From contig CABPWC010000046.1 in NCBI GenBank assembly GCA_902461025.1, positions 1-12,024 of the forward strand: a stretch of 12,024 bases of DNA. Direction: 5' to 3'. Positions 1-6,144 of the stretch are shown one piece after another (the first letter of the stretch is position 1; the number at the start of each line of letters is the position of its first letter). The notes beneath the pieces are model-generated. The model searched no databases and had not been told where the DNA came from. It was given only the letters and a program-made list of their open reading frames with translations. A program made the position numbers and the translations under genes. This DNA comes from an uncultured Streptococcus sp. (GTDB lineage: Bacteria > Bacillota > Bacilli > Lactobacillales > Streptococcaceae).

Positions 1-946
1 TGGTTTGAACTTCACCGATGTGCTTCTTACGAAGTAAGAACATGGCCATACGAGACTGTCCAATTCCTCCACCAATTGTCAATGGGAAGAGTCCGTTCAA
101 GAGAGCCCTATGCCATTCTAGGGATAAACGGTCTTCATCTCCTGTAATCGCAACCTGACGACGAAGGGTGTCTTCATCAACACGAATTCCCATAGAAGAC
201 AACTCAAAGGCCGCACCTAAGTTATCATTCCAAACAAGGATGTCTCCATTCAAGCCATGATAACCATTTTCAGACTCAGTTGTCCAGTCATCATAGTCTG
301 GTGCGCGTCCGTCATGGGGTTTTCCATCTGACAATACGCCACCGATACCAATCAAGAAAACTGCACCGAATTCCTTACAGATAGCATTTTCACGTTCTTT
401 TGGAGTTAAGTCTGGGTAGCGTTCTACCAATTCTTCAGTATGGATAAAGGTAATTTGCTTCGGCAAGATTGACTCAATATCATAACGGGCTTCGACTGCC
501 AACTCTGTTAAACGAATAGCCTTGTAAATCTTTTCAACTGTTTCCTTGAGATAGGCTAGATTGCGTTGCCCATTTGGAATGACTTTTTCCCAGTCCCACT
601 GGTCGACATAAACTGAGTGAGTCGCATCTAGTGAATCTTCATCCGGACGAAGAGCCTTCATATGAACAAAGAGACCTTCTCCTTCACCAAAACCAAAACG
701 TGCTAAGGTATGGCGTTTCCACTTAGCAAGGGAATGCACCACCTCATAGGTTTCATCTGGAATTTGCAGAACTTTAACAGATACTGGGTGTTCAATACCT
801 GAAAGGTTATCCTGCATCCCGTCCCCAACCTTGCTCAAGATTGGTCCCTGTACTTCTACGACTTCTAACTTATCTTTCAAATATTGGGTAAAGGTATTTT
901 TTACAAAGGAAATCTCTTCTTGCTGATGGATAAAACTTTTCTTCAT
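1..946 (-). CDS. asnA: Aspartate-ammonia ligase (asparagine synthetase A), C-terminus cut by window edge
   Basis: AsnA makes L-asparagine from aspartate, ammonia and ATP in the cytoplasm, through an aspartyl-adenylate intermediate; it is built on the class II aminoacyl-tRNA synthetase catalytic fold. The visible 315 residues start MKKSFIHQQEEISFVK and carry family hallmarks: the acidic HDGRAPDYDDW segment, and the class II motif-3-like GGGIGQSR at about residues 292-299, whose Arg contacts ATP. The protein is normally about 330 residues, so only some 15 C-terminal residues and the stop lie outside the window. The ATG at 944-946 is supported by AAAGGAG (953-959) seven bases upstream. It lies 95 bases downstream of the Bax-inhibitor-like gene, separated by a terminator and its own -10, so it is probably transcribed alone. 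No frameshift or unusual residue is seen. Identity is near certain. Confidence 0.97.
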   Translation of the reverse strand, partial: MKKSFIHQQEEISFVKNTFTQYLKDKLEVVEVQGPILSKVGDGMQDNLSGIEHPVSVKVLQIPDETYEVVHSLAKWKRHTLARFGFGEGEGLFVHMKALRPDEDSLDATHSVYVDQWDWEKVIPNGQRNLAYLKETVEKIYKAIRLTELAVEARYDIESILPKQITFIHTEELVERYPDLTPKERENAICKEFGAVFLIGIGGVLSDGKPHDGRAPDYDDWTTESENGYHGLNGDILVWNDNLGAAFELSSMGIRVDEDTLRRQVAITGDEDRLSLEWHRALLNGLFPLTIGGGIGQSRMAMFLLRKKHIGEVQT

Positions 947-973
947 ACGTTGCTCCTTTTGAATAATAAAAAG

Positions 974-979
974 ATTATA
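974..979 (-). promoter_or_regulatory. Putative -10 of asnA promoter
   Basis: The minus strand carries a perfect TATAAT here, in the context AAAGGTATAAT. Transcription would start near 967, giving a leader of about 20 nt that just includes the ribosome binding site. The best -35 at 17-bp spacing (997-1002, TTTCAT) is poor and there is no TG extension. The element sits between the upstream gene's terminator and the asnA start, which supports the call. Confidence 0.6.
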
Positions 980-1011
980 CCTTTTTGTTGGTGAAAATGA
1001 AAGTAAAAATT

Positions 1012-1034
1012 AAAAAAGAGCTCATTTGAGCTCT
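1012..1034 (-). terminator. Intrinsic terminator after the Bax-inhibitor-1-like gene
   Basis: On the minus strand a 7-bp stem AGAGCTC/GAGCTCT (1028-1034 with 1017-1023) closes on an AAAT loop and runs into a run of T (1012-1017). It lies 8 bases after the stop of the gene at 1042-1725. The core GAGCTC is itself palindromic. Confidence 0.8.
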
Positions 1035-1041
1035 AAAAGTA

Positions 1042-1725
1042 TTAATCGTCTCTTCCAAAGATACGTAGGAAGCTAAGGAAGAGGTTGATAAAGTCGAGGT
1101 AGAGGCTAAGTGCTAAAGAAATTGCCCAGCCTGTAGCTACCTGACCATCTGACTCTTCGTAAACATAACGAATTTTTTGATTATCCCAAGCAATCAGACC
1201 TGCAAAAACAAGCACCATAACAATACTAATAATGTAATCCATTAGGTCACTATTTAAGAAGATATTGACAACCATAGCTAGTATCAAACCAAATAGGGCT
1301 GCAATCAAAGCACGACCGATTCCACTCAAATCCTTTTTAATGACTACTCCTACGATAGCCATCACAAAGAAGAGGGCCGCACTGGAGATAAAGGCTGTCA
1401 GAACTGTCCCTGGAAGATAAAGTGACACAATGAAGCTTAGTGAGAAACCATTGACCGCTGAATATAGCAGGAATATCGGAAGAGTTGCTGGACTATTCTT
1501 TGCTGCTAAACCGCTTGCAAAAATCACTAGAGCAACTTCAACAATTCCTGTTACGATTAGCCATACGCGAGCGTTAAGCATTAACTGAACAAGAAGATCT
1601 TGAAAGGTTGTTAACATCAAGGCTGAAACAATTGCAGATAAGGCAATCCCAATCCCGACAAAAGCATAGACTTTTGCATAAAATTGATTCAGACCAGAAC
1701 GTCCTTGAATAATTGTTTGATTCAT
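1042..1725 (-). CDS. Bax inhibitor-1/YccA/YetJ family integral membrane protein
   Basis: A 227-residue hydrophobic protein with about seven membrane segments (roughly 18-40, 54-72, 82-104, 107-128, 137-158, 163-180 and a last one at 198-222) and hardly any soluble domain, as in the BI-1 (TMBIM) family. Family signatures are FAGLIAWDNQKI at about 174-185 and LDFINLFLSFLRIFG at about 210-224. Their aspartates, D181 and D211, fit the positions of the di-aspartyl pH/calcium sensor of the Bacillus member YetJ. Known members are pH-dependent calcium leak channels or, for E. coli YccA, modulators of the FtsH protease; which applies here cannot be read from sequence. The start is supported by AAGGAG eight bases upstream of the ATG and by an extended -10. 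It has its own terminator, so it is probably monocistronic. Confidence 0.9.
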   Translation of the reverse strand: MNQTIIQGRSGLNQFYAKVYAFVGIGIALSAIVSALMLTTFQDLLVQLMLNARVWLIVTGIVEVALVIFASGLAAKNSPATLPIFLLYSAVNGFSLSFIVSLYLPGTVLTAFISSAALFFVMAIVGVVIKKDLSGIGRALIAALFGLILAMVVNIFLNSDLMDYIISIVMVLVFAGLIAWDNQKIRYVYEESDGQVATGWAISLALSLYLDFINLFLSFLRIFGRDD

Positions 1726-1756
1726 ATCTTTTTCTCCTTATGAAATCTTTTTACTG

Positions 1757-1765
1757 ATTATAACA
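1757..1765 (-). promoter_or_regulatory. Extended -10 promoter of the Bax-inhibitor-1-like gene
   Basis: The minus strand reads TGTTATAAT, a perfect extended -10 (TGnTATAAT). TTGAGT at 1782-1787 could be a -35, but the spacing of 19 bp is long and it lies partly inside the end of the upstream methyltransferase gene. Predicted transcription start is near 1750, giving a leader of about 25 nt with AAGGAG in it. Confidence 0.7.
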
Positions 1766-1778
1766 AAAATAAAACAAT

Positions 1779-2519
1779 TTAACTCAAATAAAACATGAGT
1801 ATGCCTGCAGCAATGGCAACGTTGAGACTTTCCGCTTGCCCTTTCATGGTAATATGAACCAGTTGGTCTGCCTGATTTGTCATGAATGGGCTAATGCCTT
1901 GACCTTCATTTCCCATAACTAGGGCAAAATTCTCTAGCCGAGCAAGCTCACGATAGTCTTTAGAGTTTTGTGATAAGGTGGTTGCTAGAATTGGTAAATT
2001 GCTCTTTTTAGCCTCTTCTACAAATGTTTCAACAGGCATCCGATAAATCGGCAAATGAAAATGACTGCCCTGCATGGATCGGAGAGTCTTCAAGCTATAA
2101 ATATCTGCTGACTTGCTTGAAACGATGACTCCAGAAAAACCTGCTGCATCTGCCGTTCGGATCATTGTGCCAACATTTCCAGGATCCTGCACGTCTTCTA
2201 AGAAGAGATATTTCCCTTGACTCAAATCCGGCAACTGCTCTTCTTCCTTTTGAACAATGGCTACAATGCCCTGAGGAGTTTGTGAATCTGCCAAATCAAG
2301 TAAAATTTCTTCGGCCACAAAGACAGTCTGAGGGTAGTCCGTTAATTTTTCACCATACTCTGAAAGGGCAAATATTTTCTCAATCTTTGCACCTGCTTGA
2401 ACAGCCTCTTCAAACAAATGCCATCCTTCAATTAAATAAGAAGACTTTCGATATTTTTTTTGATGCAATTTCTTGGCATTTTTTACCACAGAATTGGCTT
2501 TTGAGGTTATAATAGTCAT
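1779..2519 (-). CDS. TrmH/SpoU-family RNA 2'-O-methyltransferase (SPOUT class, YsgA-like)
   Basis: A predicted S-adenosylmethionine-dependent ribose methyltransferase of tRNA or rRNA; the exact target cannot be told from sequence. From the ATG at 2519 it has 246 residues: an N-terminal substrate-binding region (to about 95), then the trefoil-knot SpoU domain. All three SpoU motifs are present: DPGNVGTMIRTADAAGF (112-128, with the conserved N and R), MGNEGQGIS (202-210) and AESLNVAIAAGI (229-240). A TTG start six codons upstream (2537) is possible, but that stretch contains the TATAAT promoter element and has no ribosome binding site. The ATG at 2519 also lacks a Shine-Dalgarno sequence and sits exactly where transcription should begin, so the message looks leaderless. 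It diverges from acylphosphatase. No clear terminator follows; the next gene's promoter begins almost at once. Confidence 0.93.
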   Translation of the reverse strand: MTIITSKANSVVKNAKKLHQKKYRKSSYLIEGWHLFEEAVQAGAKIEKIFALSEYGEKLTDYPQTVFVAEEILLDLADSQTPQGIVAIVQKEEEQLPDLSQGKYLFLEDVQDPGNVGTMIRTADAAGFSGVIVSSKSADIYSLKTLRSMQGSHFHLPIYRMPVETFVEEAKKSNLPILATTLSQNSKDYRELARLENFALVMGNEGQGISPFMTNQADQLVHITMKGQAESLNVAIAAGILMFYLS

Positions 2520-2530
2520 AGAAATATTAT
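2501..2530 (+). promoter_or_regulatory. Putative acylphosphatase (acyP-yidC2) promoter
   Basis: TTGAGG (2501-2506), an 18-bp spacer and TATTAT (2525-2530) would start transcription near 2537, just before AGGAGG (2541-2546). A perfect TATAAT at 2508-2513 is an alternative -10, but I find no matching -35 for it. Both lie inside or against the 5' end of the divergent methyltransferase gene. Confidence 0.5.
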
Positions 2531-2534
2531 AACA
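2526..2534 (-). promoter_or_regulatory. Extended -10 promoter of the TrmH-family gene
   Basis: The minus strand reads TGTTATAAT (2534 down to 2526), a perfect extended -10. Six bases (ATTTCT) separate its last T from the A of the ATG at 2519, which is standard -10 to +1 spacing. No convincing -35 is seen upstream. The hexamer shares five bases with the plus-strand TATTAT at 2525-2530. Confidence 0.65.
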
Positions 2535-2552
2535 CAATCAAGGAGGTTTGGT

Positions 2553-2831
2553 ATGCAAAAGGTCAAAATGATTGCCCAAGGTCGTGTCCAAGGAGTTGGC
2601 TTCCGCTGGGGTGTCTATACCCTCGCCCTCGAACTAGGTGGAATCACTGGTCGAGTGTGGAACAACGATGATGGAACTGTTGAAATTCTTGCCCAAGCAG
2701 AGTCGTCAGCCATCATGGCTAAGTTTATCCAAGAAATCCGAAAAGGTCCAACTCCCTTCTCAAAAGTAACCTATCTTGATGTCCAATTAAGCAACTTCCC
2801 ATCCTATTCAGACTTCAAAGTCGCAAATTAG
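2553..2831 (+). CDS. acyP: Acylphosphatase
   Basis: A 92-residue cytoplasmic enzyme that hydrolyses the carboxyl-phosphate bond of acyl phosphates such as acetyl phosphate; its physiological substrate in bacteria is unsettled. The acylphosphatase signature GRVQGVGFR is at residues 10-18 with the phosphate-binding catalytic R18. The second signature is G33-R-V-W-N37, followed by DDGTVEI, with the catalytic N37. Length is normal for the family. The ATG is preceded by a strong AGGAGG (2541-2546) at 6-base spacing. It is divergent from the TrmH-family gene and 68 bases upstream of yidC2 on the same strand. No terminator is visible between them, so the two may be co-transcribed in part. Confidence 0.96.
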   Translation: MQKVKMIAQGRVQGVGFRWGVYTLALELGGITGRVWNNDDGTVEILAQAESSAIMAKFIQEIRKGPTPFSKVTYLDVQLSNFPSYSDFKVAN

Positions 2832-2844
2832 GTCTCTAGAACTA

Positions 2845-2886
2845 TTGTATATTTTCCAAAAAAACAGTAGAATAGAAAGGTATAAT
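2845..2886 (+). promoter_or_regulatory. Putative yidC2 promoter(s)
   Basis: Two overlapping candidates. TTGTAT (2845-2850), a 17-bp spacer and TAGAAT (2868-2873) would start transcription near 2880. A perfect TATAAT at 2881-2886, in the context AAAGGTATAAT also seen before asnA, would start it near 2893, at the ribosome binding site itself; it has no good -35. Sequence alone does not decide between them. Confidence 0.45.
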
Positions 2887-2908
2887 TTTTTAAGAAGGAA
2901 TGAAAACA

Positions 2909-3835
2909 GTGAAATCAATTAAACGAATCGCCCTCTCTATCATGGGAGTGGCTATGCTATTGGTCTTAACAGGCTGTGTCCAGGTTGATAAAGCAACCGG
3001 ACAACCAACAGGATTTATTTGGAATACTATAGGGGCACCTATGGCTGAAGCTATCAAGTACTTTGCTACTGATAAAGGGCTAGGCTTCGGGGTCGCTATT
3101 ATTATTGTAACCATTATCGTCCGCTTGATTATTTTGCCACTTGGTATCTACCAATCATGGAAGGCAACGCTTCATTCTGAAAAGATGAACGCCCTCAAGC
3201 ATGTTCTTGAGCCACATCAAACTCGTCTGAAAGAAGCAACTACTCAGGAAGAAAAACTAGAAGCTCAACAAGCTCTCTTTGCTGCTCAAAAAGAGCATGG
3301 TATTAGTATGTTTGGTGGTGTAGGATGTTTCCCTATCCTCATTCAAATGCCTTTCTTCTCTGCCATCTACTTTGCTGCTCAACATACAGAAGGTGTTTCT
3401 GAAGCTAGCTTCTTAGGAATTGCATTGGGATCTCCAAGTTGGATTCTCATTGCCTGCGCAGGTGTTCTCTACTACATCCAATCACTCCTTTCTCTACACG
3501 GAGTTGAGGACGAGACTCAAAGAGAACAACTCAAGAAGATGATTTACATGAGTCCAATGATGATCGTCATGTTCTCTATCTTCTCACCAGCCAGCGTTAC
3601 ACTTTACTGGGTTGTCGGTGGTTTCATGATGATCCTTCAACAATTCATCGTCAACTACATCATTCGTCCAAAACTTCGTAAAAAAGTACGCGAAGAATTT
3701 GCAAAGAACCCACCAAAAGCAAACAAAACTTCAGCTGCTCGTAAAGATGTAACTCCTGAACCAACAGCAGTTATCTCAACTTCTGCTAAGAAGAAAAATA
3801 AAAAACGCAATTCTGGAAAACAACATTCTAGATAA
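2909..3835 (+). CDS. yidC2: Membrane protein insertase YidC2/OxaA2 (lipoprotein, long basic tail)
   Basis: A membrane insertase of the YidC/Oxa1/Alb3 family that helps nascent membrane proteins into the bilayer with or without Sec. From the GTG at 2909 it has 308 residues: a lipoprotein signal peptide with lipobox LTGC (C23), a first helix at about 57-79 with the conserved groove arginine R72, a charged cytoplasmic hairpin (about 84-132), and further helices near 141-160, 176-197, 213-227 and 229-252. The tail from about 253 is rich in Lys/Arg (ending KKKNKKRNSGKQHSR), which marks the streptococcal YidC2 paralogue and resembles the ribosome-binding tail of Oxa1. An ATG three codons upstream (2900) abuts the Shine-Dalgarno sequence AAGGA (2895-2899) with no spacer, whereas the GTG is nine bases away, so GTG is preferred. 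Identity is certain; the start is likely. Confidence 0.95.
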   Translation: MKSIKRIALSIMGVAMLLVLTGCVQVDKATGQPTGFIWNTIGAPMAEAIKYFATDKGLGFGVAIIIVTIIVRLIILPLGIYQSWKATLHSEKMNALKHVLEPHQTRLKEATTQEEKLEAQQALFAAQKEHGISMFGGVGCFPILIQMPFFSAIYFAAQHTEGVSEASFLGIALGSPSWILIACAGVLYYIQSLLSLHGVEDETQREQLKKMIYMSPMMIVMFSIFSPASVTLYWVVGGFMMILQQFIVNYIIRPKLRKKVREEFAKNPPKANKTSAARKDVTPEPTAVISTSAKKKNKKRNSGKQHSR

Positions 3836-3840
3836 AAAAT

Positions 3841-3871
3841 AAAAGGCTTAGCATTCGAGCTAAGCTTTTTT
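3841..3871 (+). terminator. Intrinsic terminator of yidC2
   Basis: Stem GCTTAGC/GCTAAGC (3846-3852 with 3859-3865), loop ATTCGA, followed by six T. Outer G.T and A-T pairs can extend the stem to about 12 bp. The A-run before the stem gives a T-rich run on the other strand, so it could work in both directions as a back-up for pflA. Confidence 0.88.
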
Positions 3872-3880
3872 ATATCAGAA

Positions 3881-3904
3881 AAGCCCGATGTTCCCATCAG
3901 GCTT
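3881..3904 (-). terminator. Intrinsic terminator of pflA
   Basis: Arms 3881-3890 and 3895-3904 form a 10-bp stem with loop GGAA on the minus strand, with one G.U wobble. On the plus strand that wobble becomes a C.A mismatch, so the hairpin is best for pflA transcripts. The minus-strand run after it (TTCT) is short; on the plus strand the run is TTCTTTTT. It begins 4 bases after the pflA stop. Confidence 0.75.
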
Positions 3905-3908
3905 CTTT

Positions 3909-4703
3909 TTATCCATGTACACGTTTCATGTAATCTTGATAGCTTTCTGTATCCATCAATTCCTTAGCGTTCTTCACACGATCTGCTGTTGGAGGTTTCA
4001 CCCCTTCAAGCGAATATGGAATCCCAAGTTCACGCCATTTGAATTCTCCCATAGTGTGGTAAGGCAAGATTTCAAACTTATCAACGTTTTTAAGAGTTTT
4101 TACGAACTTACCGAGTTCAATCAAATCTTCATCACGGTCTGTCAATCCTGGTACGAGAACGTGACGAATCCAAACAGGTTTCCCAATATCTGACAAGTAC
4201 TGCGCACATGCCAAGATGTTTTTGTTGGTCTGACTGGTTACAATCTTGTGCTGTGCTTCGTTGATTTCCTTGATATCAAGGAGAACTAAGTCTGTCACGG
4301 CCATGAGCTTGTTGAATTTCTCTAGATAGCGTGGTTTGTTACGGAATGGAAGGGCACAAGTATCCAAGGTACAGTGGATCCCCTTTTCTTTTGCTTTTGT
4401 AAAAAGAGCAATCAGGAAATCAATCTGCAAGAGAGCTTCTCCTCCACTGACTGTGATACCTCCCTTGTCTCCCCAGAAACCACGATAACGAAGCGCTTCT
4501 TCTAGAACATCATCTACTGTTCGTACACGAGATTTATTGGTTTCCATCGCCCATGTGTCAGGGTTATGGCAATATTGGCAACGCATCTGACAGCCCTGCA
4601 AAAAGACAATGAAACGAATCCCAGGGCCATCTACCGCCCCAAAACTCTCTGTCGAATGCACCATTCCTGTCACTTGTCCATAGTCAATTGTTTCTTCAGA
4701 CAT
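3909..4703 (-). CDS. pflA: Pyruvate formate-lyase activating enzyme (radical SAM)
   Basis: A cytoplasmic radical SAM enzyme that installs the glycyl radical on pyruvate formate-lyase, enabling anaerobic conversion of pyruvate to formate and acetyl-CoA. The 4Fe-4S cluster motif CxxxCxxC is present as C-QMR-C-QY-C (C38, C42, C45 counting from the ATG at 4703), followed by the SAM-binding SGGE motif at about 86-89 (TVSGGEALLQ). Length is 264 residues, normal for streptococcal PflA. A GTG one codon upstream (4704-4706) is also open, but AAGG (4711-4714) lies seven bases from the ATG and only four from the GTG, so ATG is chosen. It has its own extended -10 promoter and a candidate catabolite-control site in its leader. 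The glycyl-radical substrate enzyme is not in the window. Closely related activases share this motif; the PflA call rests on overall similarity. Confidence 0.94.
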   Translation of the reverse strand: MSEETIDYGQVTGMVHSTESFGAVDGPGIRFIVFLQGCQMRCQYCHNPDTWAMETNKSRVRTVDDVLEEALRYRGFWGDKGGITVSGGEALLQIDFLIALFTKAKEKGIHCTLDTCALPFRNKPRYLEKFNKLMAVTDLVLLDIKEINEAQHKIVTSQTNKNILACAQYLSDIGKPVWIRHVLVPGLTDRDEDLIELGKFVKTLKNVDKFEILPYHTMGEFKWRELGIPYSLEGVKPPTADRVKNAKELMDTESYQDYMKRVHG

Positions 4704-4717
4704 CACGTCACCTTCCT

Positions 4718-4731
4718 TGAAACCGTTTTAT
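4718..4731. promoter_or_regulatory. Candidate CcpA-binding cre site in the pflA leader
   Basis: The plus strand reads TGAAACCGTTTTAT, matching 12 of 14 positions of the cre consensus TGWNANCGNTNWCA; only the last two (CA) differ. It covers about +1 to +14 of the predicted pflA transcript, a position where CcpA can block transcription. Streptococcal pyruvate formate-lyase genes are known to respond to sugar and CcpA. This site itself is an inference from sequence. Confidence 0.45.
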
Positions 4732-4737
4732 AATTTT

Positions 4738-4746
4738 ATTATATCA
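4738..4746 (-). promoter_or_regulatory. Extended -10 promoter of pflA
   Basis: The minus strand reads TGATATAAT, a perfect extended -10. A weak TTGTTT (4760-4765) lies 16 bp upstream. Predicted start is near 4731, giving a leader of about 28 nt. Confidence 0.75.
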
Positions 4747-4757
4747 CGCTTGAAAGG

Positions 4758-4784
4758 AAAAACAATAGATTTTGTCTATTTTTT
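4758..4784 (-). terminator. Possible weak terminator of lysA
   Basis: On the minus strand AATAGA/TCTATT (4775-4780 with 4764-4769) forms a 6-bp AT-rich stem with loop CAAAA, extended by three A-T pairs across one A.G mismatch, then a GTTTTT run. It lies about 50 bases after the lysA stop. The stem has a single G-C pair, so it is weak. It overlaps the -35 zone of pflA, so it could equally be an operator-like inverted repeat. Confidence 0.35.
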
Positions 4785-4835
4785 AGAAAACAAACTGTTT
4801 TTCACTTTCAACTTTCATGATTTTCAAAAATTCTT

Positions 4836-6089
4836 CTAATCCTTGTCAAAGTCGAATCCATAGAGAGTTGCAAAATAGTCCTCTGGTCTCTCTGCTCTGC
4901 GGATTAGTCGCGCCCCGCCATCTTCTGTATAGAGAATTTCTGCTGAACGAAGTTTGGCATTGTACTGGTATCCCATAGAAAAACCATGGGCACCTGTATC
5001 ATGAATCACGAATAGATCGCCAATTTCTGTTTGAGGTAATTCACGATTAACAGCAAACTTGTCATTATTTTCACAGAGTGAACCAACAACATCAACGACT
5101 TCCGTCTGACCGTCAGGATTCATCATATTTGTGATGTGGTGATAGGCACCGTACATAGCCGGTCTCATAAGATTGACAGCTGATGCATCTACTCCGAGAT
5201 AAGTTCGGTATGTTTTCTTTTTATGGGTTACTCTTGTAACCAGAACTCCATGAGGTGCCAACATAAAGCGCCCAAGTTCTGTAAATATCTTAACTTGCCC
5301 AAGACCTGCTGGTGTGAGGACTTCTTCATAAACCTGACGAACTCCTTCACCAATCAAAGCAATATCATTTGGCTCCTGGTCTGGGCGATAGTTGACCCCG
5401 ATACCTCCAGAAAGATTGATAAAATCTAGTGAAATACCCAATTTCCCCTTGATTTCTACAGCTAACTCAAAGAGCTGACGTGCTAATTCTGGATAGTAGA
5501 GGTGAGTTACTGTATTGGAAGCTAGGAAGGAATGAATCCCAAAGGTTTTAGCTCCTTTTTCTTTCAAGATGGCAAAGGCTTCAAAAAGCTGTTCCTTAGT
5601 CATCCCGAACTTAGCTTCACCAGGATTATCCATAATGTCTGTTCCGAGTTCAAATACTCCACCGGGATTGTAACGGCATGAGATAATCTCAGGGATGCCT
5701 GCTGCACGTTCTAAATGCTCAATATCTTCAAATGCATCTAAATTTATTGTAGCCCCCAATTCCCTGGCATAGGTGTACTCTTGGTCTGGGGTATTGTTGG
5801 ACGAGAACATCATATCGGAACCAGAAAATCCTAATTTGTGACTCATCAAGAGCTCTACATAACTAGAACAGTCCACTCCACATCCTTCTTCTTGCAAAAT
5901 TTTCAAGATAGCTGGAGTTGGAGTTGCTTTTACTGCGAAGTATTCTTTAAAACCCTTATTCCAAGAAAAGGCTTTGTTTACTGCGCGTGCTTTCTCACGG
6001 ATGCCTTTTTCGTCATAGAGATGGAAAGGTGTTGGAAACTCTTCAACGATCTTTTCTAAGGCTTCACGTTTAATAAATGGTGTTTTCAT
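4836..6089 (-). CDS. lysA: Diaminopimelate decarboxylase, divergent signature type
   Basis: A PLP-dependent fold-III decarboxylase expected to convert meso-diaminopimelate to L-lysine, the last step of lysine synthesis; lysine also crosslinks streptococcal peptidoglycan. It has 417 residues, the usual length: an alanine-racemase-like barrel with PLP lysine K54 in EYFAVKA, then a C-terminal beta domain with the cysteine motif GSLCENND (C339) and HDTGAHGFSMGYQYN (363-377). Several canonical motifs are altered: HxHxGS is HSFLAS (186-191), the GGG loop is SGGIG (227-231), EPGR is ELGR (271-274) and CES is CEN. The fold and lysA assignment are firm as a family call, but the substrate is inferred. 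The ATG at 6087-6089 has GAAGGAG four bases upstream. No clear promoter lies in the 72 bases up to purR, so readthrough from purR is likely. Confidence 0.85.
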   Translation of the reverse strand: MKTPFIKREALEKIVEEFPTPFHLYDEKGIREKARAVNKAFSWNKGFKEYFAVKATPTPAILKILQEEGCGVDCSSYVELLMSHKLGFSGSDMMFSSNNTPDQEYTYARELGATINLDAFEDIEHLERAAGIPEIISCRYNPGGVFELGTDIMDNPGEAKFGMTKEQLFEAFAILKEKGAKTFGIHSFLASNTVTHLYYPELARQLFELAVEIKGKLGISLDFINLSGGIGVNYRPDQEPNDIALIGEGVRQVYEEVLTPAGLGQVKIFTELGRFMLAPHGVLVTRVTHKKKTYRTYLGVDASAVNLMRPAMYGAYHHITNMMNPDGQTEVVDVVGSLCENNDKFAVNRELPQTEIGDLFVIHDTGAHGFSMGYQYNAKLRSAEILYTEDGGARLIRRAERPEDYFATLYGFDFDKD

Positions 6090-6116
6090 AGGACTCCTTC
6101 ATATCCATTATCAAAG

Positions 6117-6144
6117 AAAGGCTGGGACGAAAGTTCCAACCTTT
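6117..6144 (-). terminator. Terminator-like hairpin between purR and lysA
   Basis: Arms AAAGGCTGGGAC and GTTCCAACCTTT (plus-strand reading, 6117-6128 and 6133-6144) enclose GAAA, giving a 12-bp stem with one wobble and one mismatch on each strand. The minus-strand run after it (CTTTCTTTGAT) is interrupted, so termination of purR transcripts may be incomplete. Hairpins of the form GGGACGAAAGTCCC are, from memory, common in streptococcal intergenic regions. Confidence 0.55.

Noticed and set aside
1766..1803. Terminator of the TrmH-family gene
   Set aside because: Only a 5-bp ACTCA/TGAGT stem overlapping the stop, with the T-rich stretch too far away and merging into the next promoter.
4819..4833. 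CodY-box-like sequence GATTTTCAAAAATTC between lysA and pflA
   Set aside because: Four mismatches to AATTTTCWGAAAATT in a very AT-rich spacer; such matches arise easily by chance.
4786..4835. Small RNA or riboswitch between lysA and pflA
   Set aside because: The stretch is AT-rich with only short imperfect repeats (GAAAGT, AAAACA/TGTTTT); no conserved aptamer or promoter-terminator pair was seen.
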